Shown: piece after piece, positions 32,412-48,705 of the stretch
Layout of the letters: every line of letters starts with the position of its first letter
Numbering within the stretch: the stretch's first letter is position 1
DNA from: Halichondria panicea
Lineage: Eukaryota; Porifera; Demospongiae; Suberitida; Halichondriidae
DNA length: 64,000 nucleotides
Assembly (NCBI RefSeq): GCF_963675165.1
Contig: NC_087384.1
Location: forward strand, 6,903,682 to 6,967,681
Direction: 5' to 3'
Notes under the pieces: model-generated
What the model was told of the DNA's origin: nothing
Databases searched by the model: none
The model's input: the letters and a program-made list of their open reading frames with translations, nothing else
Made by a program: the position numbers and the translations under genes

Positions 32412-33907
32412 ATGGCGTGGTTTGGTGGTGGTAACCCAGGTCCTCCGCCATTCCCTGGCTTTGGTTCTGGTTTCAAGTCTATGTACCGTGCCTATTCTAT
32501 GGTGTTCTCCACTAAAACAAGTGAGGAGATTAAACATGGTGGCAAGATCATCATGCCCCCCTCTGCTCTGGAGCAGCTGGCTCGTCTCAACATCAGTTAT
32601 CCAATGCTCTTCAAACTATCGAACTCACAGCACTCGCGTATCACTCACTGTGGAGTACTTGAATTCGTAGCAGAGGAAGGTCGCATCTTCCTTCCTCACT
32701 GGGTTAGTACGGGGGCCAGGGGGGGTTAAGTAAAGGGAAGAGTTGATCTAATTATGTCATGTGATTGAGCTCTTTAAGAGCTACATAATGTATATTTTAC
32801 TTTTGGAATTGGTTGTTCTAGGCTAAAGTTATGGTCGTTCTTCCTTATACAGTATTGCGTTACATGTAGCCCCTCCCCCTACAGATGATGAATCAGCTGT
32901 ATATACGGGACGGTGATCTGGTGGAGTTGGATAATGTCTCACTGCAACTAGCCACATTCTCAAAGTTCCAGCCTCAAACTGTGGACTTCCTAGACATCTC
33001 CAACCCCAAGGCAGTGTATCCAACAACCACCATGTTTGTGTATACCCATACCTATCTATCTATGGCCATGTTTTGGTGTGCTCTTCCTTAGCTAGAGAGG
33101 TACAGGTTAGAGAGCAAGCTGCGTTCATTTGCGTGTCTGACTAAAGGTGATACCATCGGGATAGAGTACAATGCCAAGGTGAGACTGCTCTGGTAGTTTA
33201 TACACATTAATACGTTAATGACCCTCCCCCCTTCCTAGATCTATGAGTTACTGGTGTTGGATACACAGCCTGGAAATGCTGTGTCCATCATCGAATGTGA
33301 TATGAAGGTTGACTTTGCTGCTCCTGTTGGCTACAAGTCACCAGAGCCACCACAGAGGATGGAGACGGATGCTGCTGATGACCCCTCAGATGTCAGTGTG
33401 TTTATTACAATTCTCCAGTTATTATCCTCTTTTCATATGTAGACTGAACGGGATACACTGATTAAAGAGGTGCTTGAAAAGCAAGGCAAATTCAAGGTAC
33501 ATATGTGCTATACTGTGCAATATTATCATTTAATTTCCACTATAGGCTTTTGCTGGTGAGGGTCAAAGGTTGAATGGCAAGGCGAAGCCGGACAAGGTAT
33601 CTGAGGAGGGGTCAGAGGTCAAGCCGACACGCGGAATTCCTAACTATAACTACAGACGAGGAAAGATATCATTTGAGAAGGCCAAGAACCTCAACCCCCA
33701 TCCCCCGGAGGTTATGGTGGGTAGGAGGCTGTGATGGACCAGTGTAGCATTGATAGTAGCAACATTAGATACTCTCGCATCAATGTATAAACGATATTAT
33801 GTGTTTTTCTGTAGGATGATGATGATGAAGAAGACTTTGTTGCCTTCCAAGGACAAGGACAACATTTAAGAATACGGAAAAACAAATCAAAAACGAATCA
33901 TCATTGA
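32412..33907 (+). CDS. UFD1: UFD1, ubiquitin recognition factor of the p97-NPL4 complex
   Basis: Cofactor of the AAA ATPase p97/VCP that binds ubiquitinated substrates in ER-associated degradation. The first exon (32412-32702) encodes [20 protein letters not shown] and [20 protein letters not shown], the double-psi-barrel UT3 domain. The second (32885 to about 33012) starts [20 protein letters not shown]. The following exons carry [39 protein letters not shown] and DVDFAAP-like sequence. The tail has [11 protein letters not shown] and the family motif [15 protein letters not shown], ending in a lysine- and histidine-rich end before TGA at 33905-33907. The exon 2/3 junction can be read in two ways a few bases apart, giving KAL or KAV. 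Near full length, no anomaly. Confidence 0.96.
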
Positions 33908-34206
33908 ACTGCATACCCTTACCTTATTGTTACATTATTATGACAGTGCAATTATTATTACGATCCTAGAAGTTTGCTATTGAAATAAGGGGAAAGATCG
34001 TCAGTAGAACTTACCCATTACTGGGTTTTCTCTCAGTCTTGTCCGTTTGTTTCTTAATAGAACGGCATGTTAATGACCTTTGACCTATGTATATTCTTAA
34101 TAAAGATCACCATAATTTGGCCAAATTACTATAATGGCTTTGTAACTGTTCCAGTGTCCTGTACAAGCATTCCTCGTGTCCAGTGGAACTTCTGTTCCCT
34201 TTAGAG

Positions 34207-37200
34207 ATGGATTCTGAGAGGATTTGGGTGAGAAATTCCACAGTTTTCAGTATAAACTAACACTCCGTACCCACCCACCCACACACCCACACACACACCC
34301 ACACACACACACACACACACAGAGGATAGTAGACAGTCTCAGAGGAAACGTGCCTCGTAAGAAACGAGCGACTGGCTCCACCCTCTCCCTGTTTGACCGT
34401 CTCCATGACCTGTACGTTGACTGTCTACAGAGCAGCTCAGACAAGAATACTGACAAGGCAAGAACACCCCACCCCCACACACACACTACACACCCCCACA
34501 CACTACACACTACAGAGGTTCCGAGGAGCTGTGAACCTACTGGCACAGTTAGAGAGGAACCACACTCGTCCCTCACTAATAGTCAACCTGTACGAGGATG
34601 AGAAGGGATATTCTCTGGTGCTGTGCAGTGGTGAAGGTGTGAGTGTAGTGCCGCCCACGCAATGACCTTATGAACTCTGTACCCAGGTGGTGAAACAGAC
34701 GAGATTTTCATGCCTTACGAAGACAATGAAATCTTCAGTTACCTTGACAACCAAGAGGTGCCCCCTGTCCTAATGGAAGTGCTGGAACAATCTCAGGTAG
34801 AGTGTTATAATCATGGCGTACAGTGATATAAATAGAGGTGATGGATCCAAAACAGTGGCTAACAAGTTAGCATTTTCATTAGATTTATATGAGAATATAA
34901 CCCCTGTACTGACTTCAGCTTGCTGTATTCTATGCCACTAGTAACTATTATCCACTATCCCTCTGGTGGCAGTATTGTCAGCTGTATAATGGTCGTGTTG
35001 TGTGTGAGGTGAGGGATTATCGTTGCCACTCTGTTCTCGCTGGATATGACAAACACTTGCTCTTGTTAAAGCCAACAACAGAGGTGTGTCTATTATATCA
35101 GTGTACCATGTCATGTGACCTCTTTTTGCAGACCCTCCTGGCCACAGTCAACGAGATGGCTCACCAGTCAAAGTGCACTCATGTCAGTTTATTACCCATT
35201 ACCTGCTTTTAGTAAAGTTATGGCCTCCCGAAAGTAGCTTCCCAAATTGTTTGTTTTACATAAGGCCAGTTATTAATTTGTTGGCTGTTTTTCCCCTCCC
35301 AGAACCTTGATGTATTTCATCCCTTACATTCTTGCCTCCCTATATGTAGGATGAGAAGTTGCTCCTTGAGGCCAACCTTCTGCTAGCTACTCAGCCTCCC
35401 CTCTGTTTAGAGACTACTACTGACGTACTGTGGGTCACTAATAGACTTCATTACAACCAGCGCAAGTTCCACACTCCTAGTGTACGCCGCTACCTACGGA
35501 AGAGATGCCACGCCTCCAGGGCTCTGATGCAGCTGGTGGCAGATGAGGACGTCCCTGAGAGATTGAGTGTTAACGAGTTCCTTACAGGAGGGAGACAACA
35601 TGGCAGGAATGTAAGTCTGTCATGTTGTTAGTGTTTTTTTTTTTAATGTATAATTATTTTCACAGTTTGCCAATAGTTGGAAGAGGCCAAAATTATCAAT
35701 GGATACTTCGCAACTTAACTTTGATGCTGTAAGTACCTGTCACCATACTGTATTACTGTATTGTGTTTTATTTCCTTTAATCTGATGCTTGTTTGCTCCA
35801 TGTGTTGTACAGTTTTAGTTGCAACAAGTTGTCATTTTATTAGTAGCTTATTCTCTCTCTCAGTTGTCGGTGGAAGTGTCACGTCTCGCAGCACCATTGC
35901 CCACTAATCGTGAGGACCTCCTCTCCCCACACCTCCACACAACACACTCCCCACCCTCACAACCAACCAAGACGTAAGTCTCTCGCTAACACACGTACAG
36001 TATGTAACTGCTGTGTTTGCCCTTCAGGTCTGGTGATAGTATTGCTGATACACTGCTCTCCCCCTCTGGCCAATCAGACAGTCCTCCTCAGAGGCCGGCA
36101 ACTGTTCAACTATCTCAACCAATCATCCCTCAACAGCCACCGCCTCCTTACACTCCTCACACTATCCCACCGCCCCCTCACACTGTTCCACCACCCCCAC
36201 ACACTGTCCCACCATCTCCTCACACTGTTCCACCGCCCCCTCACACTCCTCACACTATCCCACCACTCCCCCTTCACACTGTTCCACCACCCCCTCACAT
36301 TCCCCCTCACATTCCTCACACTGTTCCATCACTCCCCCCTCCCACCATCACACTCCCCCCTGCACACACCATCCCACTACCGCCCCCTCAAGTACCCTAT
36401 CGGCCGGTTCCCAGGGCCCCAGCTTACAATGCTCGTCCCACTATACCCGTGCTGCAAGGACCAAAGACGTTAGCTGTGAGGCAACAAGCCTTGGCTCCTC
36501 CCAAGCTGAAGCCACTAACACAGCAGCTGGGTGAGAGTCACTCACTCTGTGTGTCTGTATATAATTATATATCATTCATTCAGAGGCTGTGTCTACTGCT
36601 AAGAGGTTATCTCTGCCCAAGGCACAGGTAAGAATTGTGCAAAGTGTACCCGTAATTATGTTTCTCTATAGACTACGACACTGACACCACCCAAGCTAAG
36701 CCCTGCACCCAAGCTACGCTCACCACTGCATAAGCCACAGTCATGTACTAAGACCACTCTTAATATCAGCCCCCCACAGATGACTACCACCATAGCTGGT
36801 ATGCCTAAGCTGCATCCAATGGTCTCTGAATCTCTGGTGCAGCACAAACCACTCTTTGTTTCCAAATCATTTGCAAACCCGACGATGCCCCAACTTCATC
36901 GTATGCCTACCCCTGTGAATGGAGCACCCTCTCTTACACAACTGAGCATGCCCAGTCTGAGATCAGGAGCTTTCATGCCCCCCAAGCCCCCTCCAATGTC
37001 ACATAATGCCCCCCTGACTGTGTTCCCGCCCTCATCGTATAGTACCCCCCTGTCTGTGTTCCCTCCCCCTCAAACATCTTATGGTGCCCCCCTGTCTGTG
37101 TTTCCGCCCCCTCCAACAACATATGGTGCCCCCCTGTCTGTGTTCCCGCCCCCTCCAACAACATATGGTGCCCCCCTGTTTCCAACATCATCACAGCAGA

Positions 37201-37328
37201 GTGACACTCGTATGCCCGCCTCTCTCTCGTCACTGGGCGGGGGCGGCAAGGGCAGACCACGCAAGAAACAGTCAAGGAGTGGCAAACTTATTAGTGGAAC
37301 TAAAGTAGTTAAGAGGAAGAAAAAATAG
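34207..37328 (+). CDS. SUPT20H: SPT20 homologue, SAGA coactivator subunit
   Basis: Structural subunit of the nuclear SAGA histone acetyltransferase complex. Exons include 34207-34227, 34323-34456, about 34516-34636, 34687-34796, 34973-35083 and further exons to 37328. The Spt20 domain is clear: TLSLFDRLHDLYVDCLQ, RFRGAVNLLAQLE, SLIVNLYEDEKGYSLVLCS, FMPYEDNEIFSYLDNQEVPP, VVCEVRDYRCH and DEKLLLEANLLLATQPPLCL, ending with SVNEFLTGGRQ. The C-terminal half is low-complexity: Pro/His/Thr runs (PPPPHTVP units, about 36155-36380) and a YGAPLSVFPPPPTT repeat (about 37030-37180), then a basic tail KVVKRKKK. The second intron (34457 to about 34515) appears to use a GC donor (AAG|GCAAGA), because no GT is available in the interval. 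The spacing from UFD1 (about 300 bp, same strand) leaves room for its own promoter. Confidence 0.9.
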
Positions 37329-37451
37329 ACAGCCATTTTTTAAGATAATGTCAATGTGCTTTATAATTTTTAACATTTTTCAATAACAAAACACTGATGA
37401 TTGTGGATAAATATTAATACACAGTACAATAATTATGTCTTATAAATATGT

Positions 37452-37726
37452 TCAGTCTCTCAGTCCACACTCTCTGAGGCACTGGTCTGCAAACTCCACA
37501 AACACTGGAATATTCATAGCAGCCTTGAGGGCCTTCTGGGGAGACTCTGATTGGTCAATCTCTTTTAGCAAGTCTTGAAGATGCTTATTAGATAGCATTT
37601 GCTTGAGCTCAGCAGACTTGCCTATACAGGAGAATACACAGTACAGCACTATCATATAGAGACTAGATGCTTACCTAGAGCATCCAGTACAGCCTGAGGG
37701 GTGACTCTGTCTTCTTCTTCATTCAT
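37452..37726 (-). CDS. small protein matching only the C-terminal half of ZNHIT3
   Basis: Two exons, 37726-37675 and 37621-37452, give a 73-residue product beginning MNEEEDRVTPQAVLDALGKS and ending CLRECGLRD. EEEDRV, the helix LKQMLSNKHLQDLLKEID and the end PVFVEFADQCL match the C-terminal domain of ZNHIT3, the box C/D snoRNP assembly factor that binds NUFIP1. The N-terminal zf-HIT zinc finger is absent. Reading upstream from the ATG in frame meets a stop within 18 bases, and ATPSCKMT ends only 76 bp upstream on the same strand, so there is no room for a zinc-finger exon unless it is spliced from beyond that gene. Either this is a genuinely short gene, or its 5' exons are joined by long-range or trans splicing. 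GT-AG junctions and conserved residues argue it is coding. Confidence 0.72.
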
Positions 37727-37802
37727 CTTCAACAGTAGTATCTAGTCCACATGGGTGGTGACTTCATAAAGAACGCCCTCGAGTTGAATGGACAAAATGA
37801 CA

Positions 37803-38579
37803 TTACATTGTAAAATAGTCGTACACCCAAACACTGTGAGGTCCCATTTCGTGGCTGATGGTGGGAGTTTGTTGATGGAGTGGGAAACGACATGCTATGA
37901 CCCTCAGGGGCGTCTGCTTGGAGAGCACTTCCTTGGATATCTTTGTCCACAGTGGCTCCATCTGCATCAGTTAACACACTGCACACACAATGTCCCTCAC
38001 CACCTCACCATTGTATCCACACCAAAGATAATGATAGTACTGTACTCCCCTAGATCAACCTGTGAGGGTTGCAACTATACATTAATTAATTATTTATATA
38101 ATAATACCTTCCACAGATTTCTCCTATGGAACTCAGTTGTTTGTCTCACTCCACTCAAGAGAGCCCTCCACCTAGAGTACCACACCAGCCATGGATTGAG
38201 CTCGTAACCAACTGCAAAGTTTCCCTGTTTGGCCGCTGCTATACACTGCAAAACAAGAATACTATAACATCAATGCACAAACATACGGCTGACACCATAC
38301 ACACAAGTCCATACAATAGCTTATATTATGTACCACTCGTCCATCTCCACTGCCCAGGTCCACAACTCTGCCAGCCCTCCCTCGGATGTGACGCAAGACT
38401 GTCTCTGTCTGGATGGGGGTGGCCGGAACATAGGGGAGACAGTACTTCCTCAGAGCTGGTAGCACGAATGGAACAGTGAGGGCGACAATACCAAAGATCA
38501 CGCCTCCCATAATGCCGGCTATGGCTAGGCCAGCCTTCCTCAACTTCTCAGATCTAACTTTAAGTTCATCAGCAGCCAT
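37803..38579 (-). CDS. ATPSCKMT: ATP synthase c-subunit lysine methyltransferase (FAM173B)-like
   Basis: Seven-beta-strand SAM-dependent methyltransferase; the vertebrate enzyme trimethylates a lysine of ATP synthase subunit c in mitochondria. It starts [17 protein letters not shown] at 38579, followed by a hydrophobic membrane-type segment ([20 protein letters not shown]), the family motif [14 protein letters not shown] and SAM-binding motif [13 protein letters not shown] (about 38345). Later exons on the minus strand carry [13 protein letters not shown] (about 38050) and [15 protein letters not shown] through [10 protein letters not shown], with TAA at 37803-37805. The last intron uses the acceptor before ATGGAGCCACTG (about 37945). 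It is short compared with the human protein (about 233 residues) but complete in motifs. It shares a 243-bp promoter with NDC80. Confidence 0.88.
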
Positions 38580-38822
38580 TATGGAGTCTTGTGGTAAAGA
38601 TCGTTAATAGTTGATGTGTATCATCAGCTACAGTGCAAGTGGTAGTCTAGCCTATCCCAGGCCGAGTTTTCGCTTTTATAACCGTTATAAAAGCGAAAAC
38701 TCGGCCTGGGATCGAGGCTGGATTGGAAGTGTTTCAGTGCGGCCTTGGGATCGAGGCTAATTCCTCATGTTGCTTTGTCAGCACATTTTGAATGTAAAAG
38801 TTGTCGCAAAAGTGTTATCAAA
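38580..38822. promoter_or_regulatory. shared divergent promoter, ATPSCKMT / NDC80
   Basis: 243 bp between start codons. It contains a perfect palindrome (38655-38711) and two copies of GGCCTGGGATCGAGGCT or its variant GGCCTTGGGATCGAGGCT. Confidence 0.6.
38655..38711. repeat. perfect 57-bp palindrome
   Basis: Arms of 28 bases (TCCCAGGCCGAGTTTTCGCT then TTTATAAC) around a single C at 38683. Pairing extends outward imperfectly into AGCCTA/TCGAGGCT. Confidence 0.95.
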
Positions 38823-40588
38823 ATGAAGCGTGTGTCCAGTACTTCTGTTAGGCAGTCCCTCGGTATGCCCTCCAGAGATGTGGCATTGGAGAGGTACGAT
38901 CCTGGAGAGGGGAAGGTGAAGAGAAAGTCAAAACCTCCTATGGGCGGTGGTCGGCCCTCAACTGCAGCAGCTGGCAGTCAACGCAGAAAGACTACCACCA
39001 AAGCTGCTCCTTCAACACAGTTTGGTAGGAGAGCCACACAGAGTGGAGCCATGGGAGGATCCAGGGCCTCCACGGGAAGGTAAGAGGATAAGCCTTACCA
39101 GCTTTAATAATAATAATTATATTGTTTGCTCTGGACAGGTCAAGTATGTACGGACAAGGCCCCTCTCAGGTGAAGAAGGATCCACGCCAGCTCTCTGAGA
39201 AATGTAAGATAATCTATATTCAGGTAGGTTATGACTTGCCTCTTCCTCCATTCTAGCTCACCAGTCTGCAGTCATCAAAAAGCTTATAGCTGTGAGTGTT
39301 TGCATTGCCATTCACCCGGTGTGTGTTATTTCATTCCCTGTCTACCGTAGTTCCTATGTGAGCACAACTACTCGCGAACTCTGACCCCCAAGTCCCTTCA
39401 ACCACCCACCACCAAGGAGTTCCTCAACATATTCAACGTGAGTAATAAACCCTCCAGCTATGATCACTCCCTAACCTCCCCCATACACACGCACACAGTT
39501 TTTGCTGTCTATGATTGACAACACTCTTATAGTGGATGGAATGAACATCACTGAGACTATTCCTAGAGTGCTCAAGGCTGTCAGGTGACATCCACTCAGT
39601 GTGCATGGTGTGTGTTACATGTGCTCTCACTCGTGTGCAGATACCCGTTTCCTGTTAGCAAGAACCACCTCCTCAACGTGGGCAGTCCTCATTCTTGGCC
39701 CATCCTCTTGGGAGCACTAGACTTCCTCGTGGACGTGAGCAGCCATTTTATTTCCCTTTGAGCATGCCCAGTTATTCATGTACACCTGATCTGCAGTGTC
39801 ACATTCCTGACCGTACCGACGATATCCTGTTTGGCAGTGACTTTGATGGAGAGAGTGATCGCTATGCTAAAGAGTTTAATCTGATGTCATTCATGTACCA
39901 GACTTACATGGAGTATGGACTAGACAGCCCTGAGTATCAGAACCTGGCCGCCAAGAGAGTGGAGAAACTCAGTGAGTGGGTGGAGTTAGTGTGATGTGTG
40001 TATCGAGTGGGTGGAGTGGGTGTGATGTGTGTGTGACGTGGTTAGCGGTGGTTGTGATGTGTCTTATCTTATTCACAGGAGAAGACAAAGAGTCGTATCA
40101 AGAAGGTGAGTGCTGTATGGATAGCTCTATAGTTACAAACATGTCTGTGTCTGTGTACAGCCGTGGACAAAGCTGTGGAGATCAAACAACAACAAGACGA
40201 GGCCATTGACCAACTCTCCCACTCATCAGTAAGTCCACACACACCACACACACACACACGTACGCAAGTCATATACATGTACACATGTACGCTTTTACTA
40301 ATTAATTTTTGTGCCACACATGATTTATTATTCCATTGTTCAGGTGAGTGCCCTCCAGGAGCAGCTGAGGCAGATGCAGGCAGAGCAGTAAGTACTAGCT
40401 GTTATAGTAATCACTGGATGAATTACTGTCCTCCTGTGTGCAGTGAACAAGTCCAGAATGTGCTCGACACAGAACTATTGCCTGCCATTCAACAAATAGA
40501 GCAGGCTATTGTCAATACCGAGTCAACCATCAGCAAAACAGGTACGACACTATCATCACTTTGAGGCACACACACACACACACACCAA

Positions 40589-40633
<45 letters not shown>

Positions 40634-42491
40634 TAGAGTTACAGATTGAGGAGTGCAAGCGTAACAGTGAGGAGCTGGAGGAGATGATTCGTAGACAGCC
40701 CATGAGCTCTAAGGAGGTGGTGGAGATCAGGCAGCGGATTAGAGAGAGTCACGAGTTGTTGGACAAGTACAGGAGTATGGTGGACGATTGGAACCAACAG
40801 ATATCAGAGCTACAGATGAAGCACAACCGGTACTGACAGCAACTCTCGTTTAGTGCATTCCACCTAGCTGAGTGTTTCATGGTAGTATATAGTACATATC
40901 TGCATATCACAGAACTATTGTTGGTGTGCTTTTATAGCTTATCATGTCCCTCCCTCTCAGGACTGTGTCAGGTATTGACAGCTCATGCAGTGCTGCTAAC
41001 GACAAGCTGAGACGATTGGCTGTATTACTACCGGATGTGGCATCTCTATCTCCCATAGACCATGACACCAGTAAGAGGGCTGATCCAGAGGTACTCCAAA
41101 GACTTGTACACCACGCTAAAACACTCCGGGTGAGAGCAACAATGTGTGTGTACATGTACGTGTCTGCTCTGATTTGATGTAGCTAGTGTGTGTATCTAAT
41201 ATTGTGTGTGTTTACAGCATCAAGTCACAGAGCTACTCCAGAAAGTGGCCAGCAACTGCTCCGAGCTGGAGAGTCGAATAATTCATGCCGAGGCCACTCG
41301 GTCCACTGTAAGCTAGTGCCAGTACTGTTTGTGTGTGTGTTGAATGGTGTCCTCCCCCACTCAGTTGAATGCTGAGAGAGTGAGGAAACAGTTGGAGCTT
41401 GAGAACCTCCAGCACACTCTGGATATTGAGAAAGACGCTCTGGAACAAAAAAGAAAGGTACACCCAACCACCACCCCCCACACACACACACACATCCGCC
41501 CACTACACACACACACAGATGTTCGAGGATGCTATGAAGTCGGAACAGGCTGAAAAGCATGCTCTTGAGAAGCAAGTGATGACTCTACAGCAGCGTCTGC
41601 TTGATGATACAGACGCAGAGAAGGAGTTCATGGCAGCCAAGAAACAGTGAGTACTATAATTATACTACCCAGTTCCTCATCATACATTGTGATGTCCCTC
41701 ACCTTGGTCCTTGTGTTGTCCCTCACCTTGGTCCTTGTGTTGTCACAGGTTGATCACAGAGCAAGTTAGTGCAGAGAGGGAGATTAGAGAGTCACAAGAC
41801 AAGCTGAGGGAGTACTTCACTGCAGTGACTGACCTTGTGGAAACCATGCAGGTATATAAGTAACACAACTAGTACAGGCTGTATGGTAGCAATGTACAGT
41901 AGTGCTATATTGACTGGTTTCCCTCCCTCTCTGTATGGTAGCAATGTACAGTAGTGCTGCATTGACTGGTTGCCCTCCCTCTCTCTGTATGGTAGCAATG
42001 TACAGTAGTGCTGCATTGACTGGTTGCCCTCCCTCTCTGTATGGTAGCAATGTACAGTAGTGCTGCATTGACTGGTTGCCCTCCCTCTCTCTGTATGGTA
42101 GCAATGTACAGTAGTGCTGCATTGACTGGTTGCCCTCCCTCTCTGTATGGTAGCAATGTACAGTAGTGCTGCATTGACTGGTTGCCCTCCCTCTCTGTAT
42201 GGTAGCAATGTACAGTAGTGCTGCATTGACTGGTTGCCCTCCCTCTCTGTATGGTAGCAATGTACAGTAGTGCTGCATTGACTGGTTGCCCTCCCTCTCT
42301 GTATGGTAGCAATGTACAGTAGTGCTACATTGACTGGTTGCCCTCCCTTTCTGCAGAGCCATTTCAAGAAGATGAAGTCAGGCGTGGATGGGTTAGTGAA
42401 AGATTTCAAACAAGTCAAAATGCCTGCAGTTCCTCCCAGCTACCTCACACCCACACAACCCACACAACCAGCACTACCTCTAGTGTTGTAA
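38823..42491 (+). CDS. NDC80: NDC80/HEC1 kinetochore protein
   Basis: Microtubule-binding subunit of the outer-kinetochore Ndc80 complex. It starts MKRVSSTSVRQSLGMPSRDV at 38823; the basic, Ser/Thr-rich tail typical of Aurora-B-regulated NDC80 follows. KKDPRQLSEK leads into the calponin-homology domain: IAFLCEHNYSRTLTPKSLQP, FLNIFNFLLSMID and YPFPVSKNHLLNVGSPHSWP, ILLGALDFLVD. The rest is long coiled coil (for example LQEQLRQMQAEQ at about 40350, ELQIEECKRNSEELEEMIR at about 40650, LELENLQHTLDIEKDALEQK at about 41400). It ends QPALPLVL with TAA at 42489-42491. Many exons are 60-200 bp long. Two introns have (CA)n directly at the acceptor (40637 and 41519). The last intron (about 41852-42355) consists almost entirely of a minisatellite derived from its own 3' splice-site region. 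Confidence 0.93.
41880..42350 (+). repeat. 52-54 bp minisatellite filling the last NDC80 intron
   Basis: About nine units of GGTAGCAATGTACAGTAGTG, CTGCATTGACTGG and TTGCCCTCCCTCTCTGTAT. Each has a branch-like TTGAC, a pyrimidine tract and an AG. The true acceptor (CCTTTCTGCAG) is the diverged last unit. Confidence 0.95.
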
Positions 42492-43165
42492 CTGACTCGA
42501 GACATTTGTCATTGTTGTGTTATTAGATCCTATAATTATTGTTATGTTAATGTGCTTGTGATGTAACACATGATTTTCAAAGTGGATATCATAACTAATA
42601 AACTAATAATTATATAAAATAATTACTCCCAAAAAATTTATAAGATTTCATGACAATAATTATATATCATTGATCAGAACACAGGTTGTGCTGCAATGCA
42701 AGGGGTAGGCTTAACTAATAATTATTGGAATGCAGATCATTGATTTGGATATGTGACGTAATAATTATACACAACAAACTTACAGTCATATAACTATAGT
42801 ACCACCCAAGCTCTTTATACATGCATGGATGGATGGCATTAGTCTCATGGATGGCCTAGCTAGAGGGTGTGAGATGATGGCATTAGTCTCATGGATGGCC
42901 TAGCTAGAAGGTGTGAGATGATGGCATTAGTCTCATGGATGGCCTAGCTAGAGGGGATGAGACGATGGCATCAGTCTCATGGATGGCCTAGCGAGAGGGT
43001 GTGAGATGATGGCATTAGTCTCATGGATGGCCTAGCTAGAGGGTATGAGATGATGGCATGCAATAATCCCAACCATTTGAACAGCACACACATTCAAAAA
43101 TTCCAGGACAAATAGAGCACAAAATAAGAAGTCTCAAGTATCTCACTAATAGTTGAATAAGCCCA
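42492..43165. other. convergent NDC80 / AKR7 spacer, no gene; contains a 44-bp tandem repeat
   Basis: AT-rich 3' flank, then five copies of GATGGCATTAGTCTCATGGA, TGGCCTAGCTAGAG and GGTGTGAGAT at about 42834-43060. No conserved frame. Confidence 0.7.
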
Positions 43166-48464
<5,299 letters not shown>

Positions 48465-48705
48465 CTTGCAGATATAATAATGGTAAAGATCGTCAGAAAG
48501 AAGGGCGTTACCACACTGCCACCACGCCCCCAGAAATTGCCAATTCAGCAGAAATATTTTTCATCACGCCCCCTTTTTTTGTGGGCGTGGTGCCATGGTT
48601 ATAGTCACGTGCTCTATGGTAAAACACAAAGACGGTGTATTTGTTGCAGCTGGACCCTGTTTGGTAGATTTTGAGACCTATACAATTCAGGTAGCGTGTC
48701 TAAAG
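48465..48705. promoter_or_regulatory. shared divergent promoter, AKR7 / RIMBP
   Basis: CACCACGCCCCC (about 48520-48531), TCACGCCCCC (about 48564-48573) and GGGCGTGGTG (48583-48592) form an inverted GC-box-like set. AAGATGGCG, a YY1-like word, overlaps the RIMBP start at 48706. Confidence 0.5.

Noticed and set aside
38655-38711. Palindrome as a transcription terminator
   Set aside because: It lies between start codons of a divergent pair, not at a 3' end, and eukaryotic Pol II does not use such terminators.
41792-42418. 200-codon minus-strand frame with a repeated YREGGQPVN unit
   Set aside because: It is open only because the NDC80 intron minisatellite lacks stops in that frame; the plus strand explains the region as intron.
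42830-43060. CRISPR-like regular repeats
   Set aside because: Units are contiguous with no unique spacers, in a eukaryotic intergenic region; this is a minisatellite. The same holds for 50990-51200.
48480-48674. Frame starting MVKIVRKKGVTTLPP between AKR7 and RIMBP
   Set aside because: It lies in the shared promoter and overlaps the RIMBP 5' region in another frame; no conserved residues.
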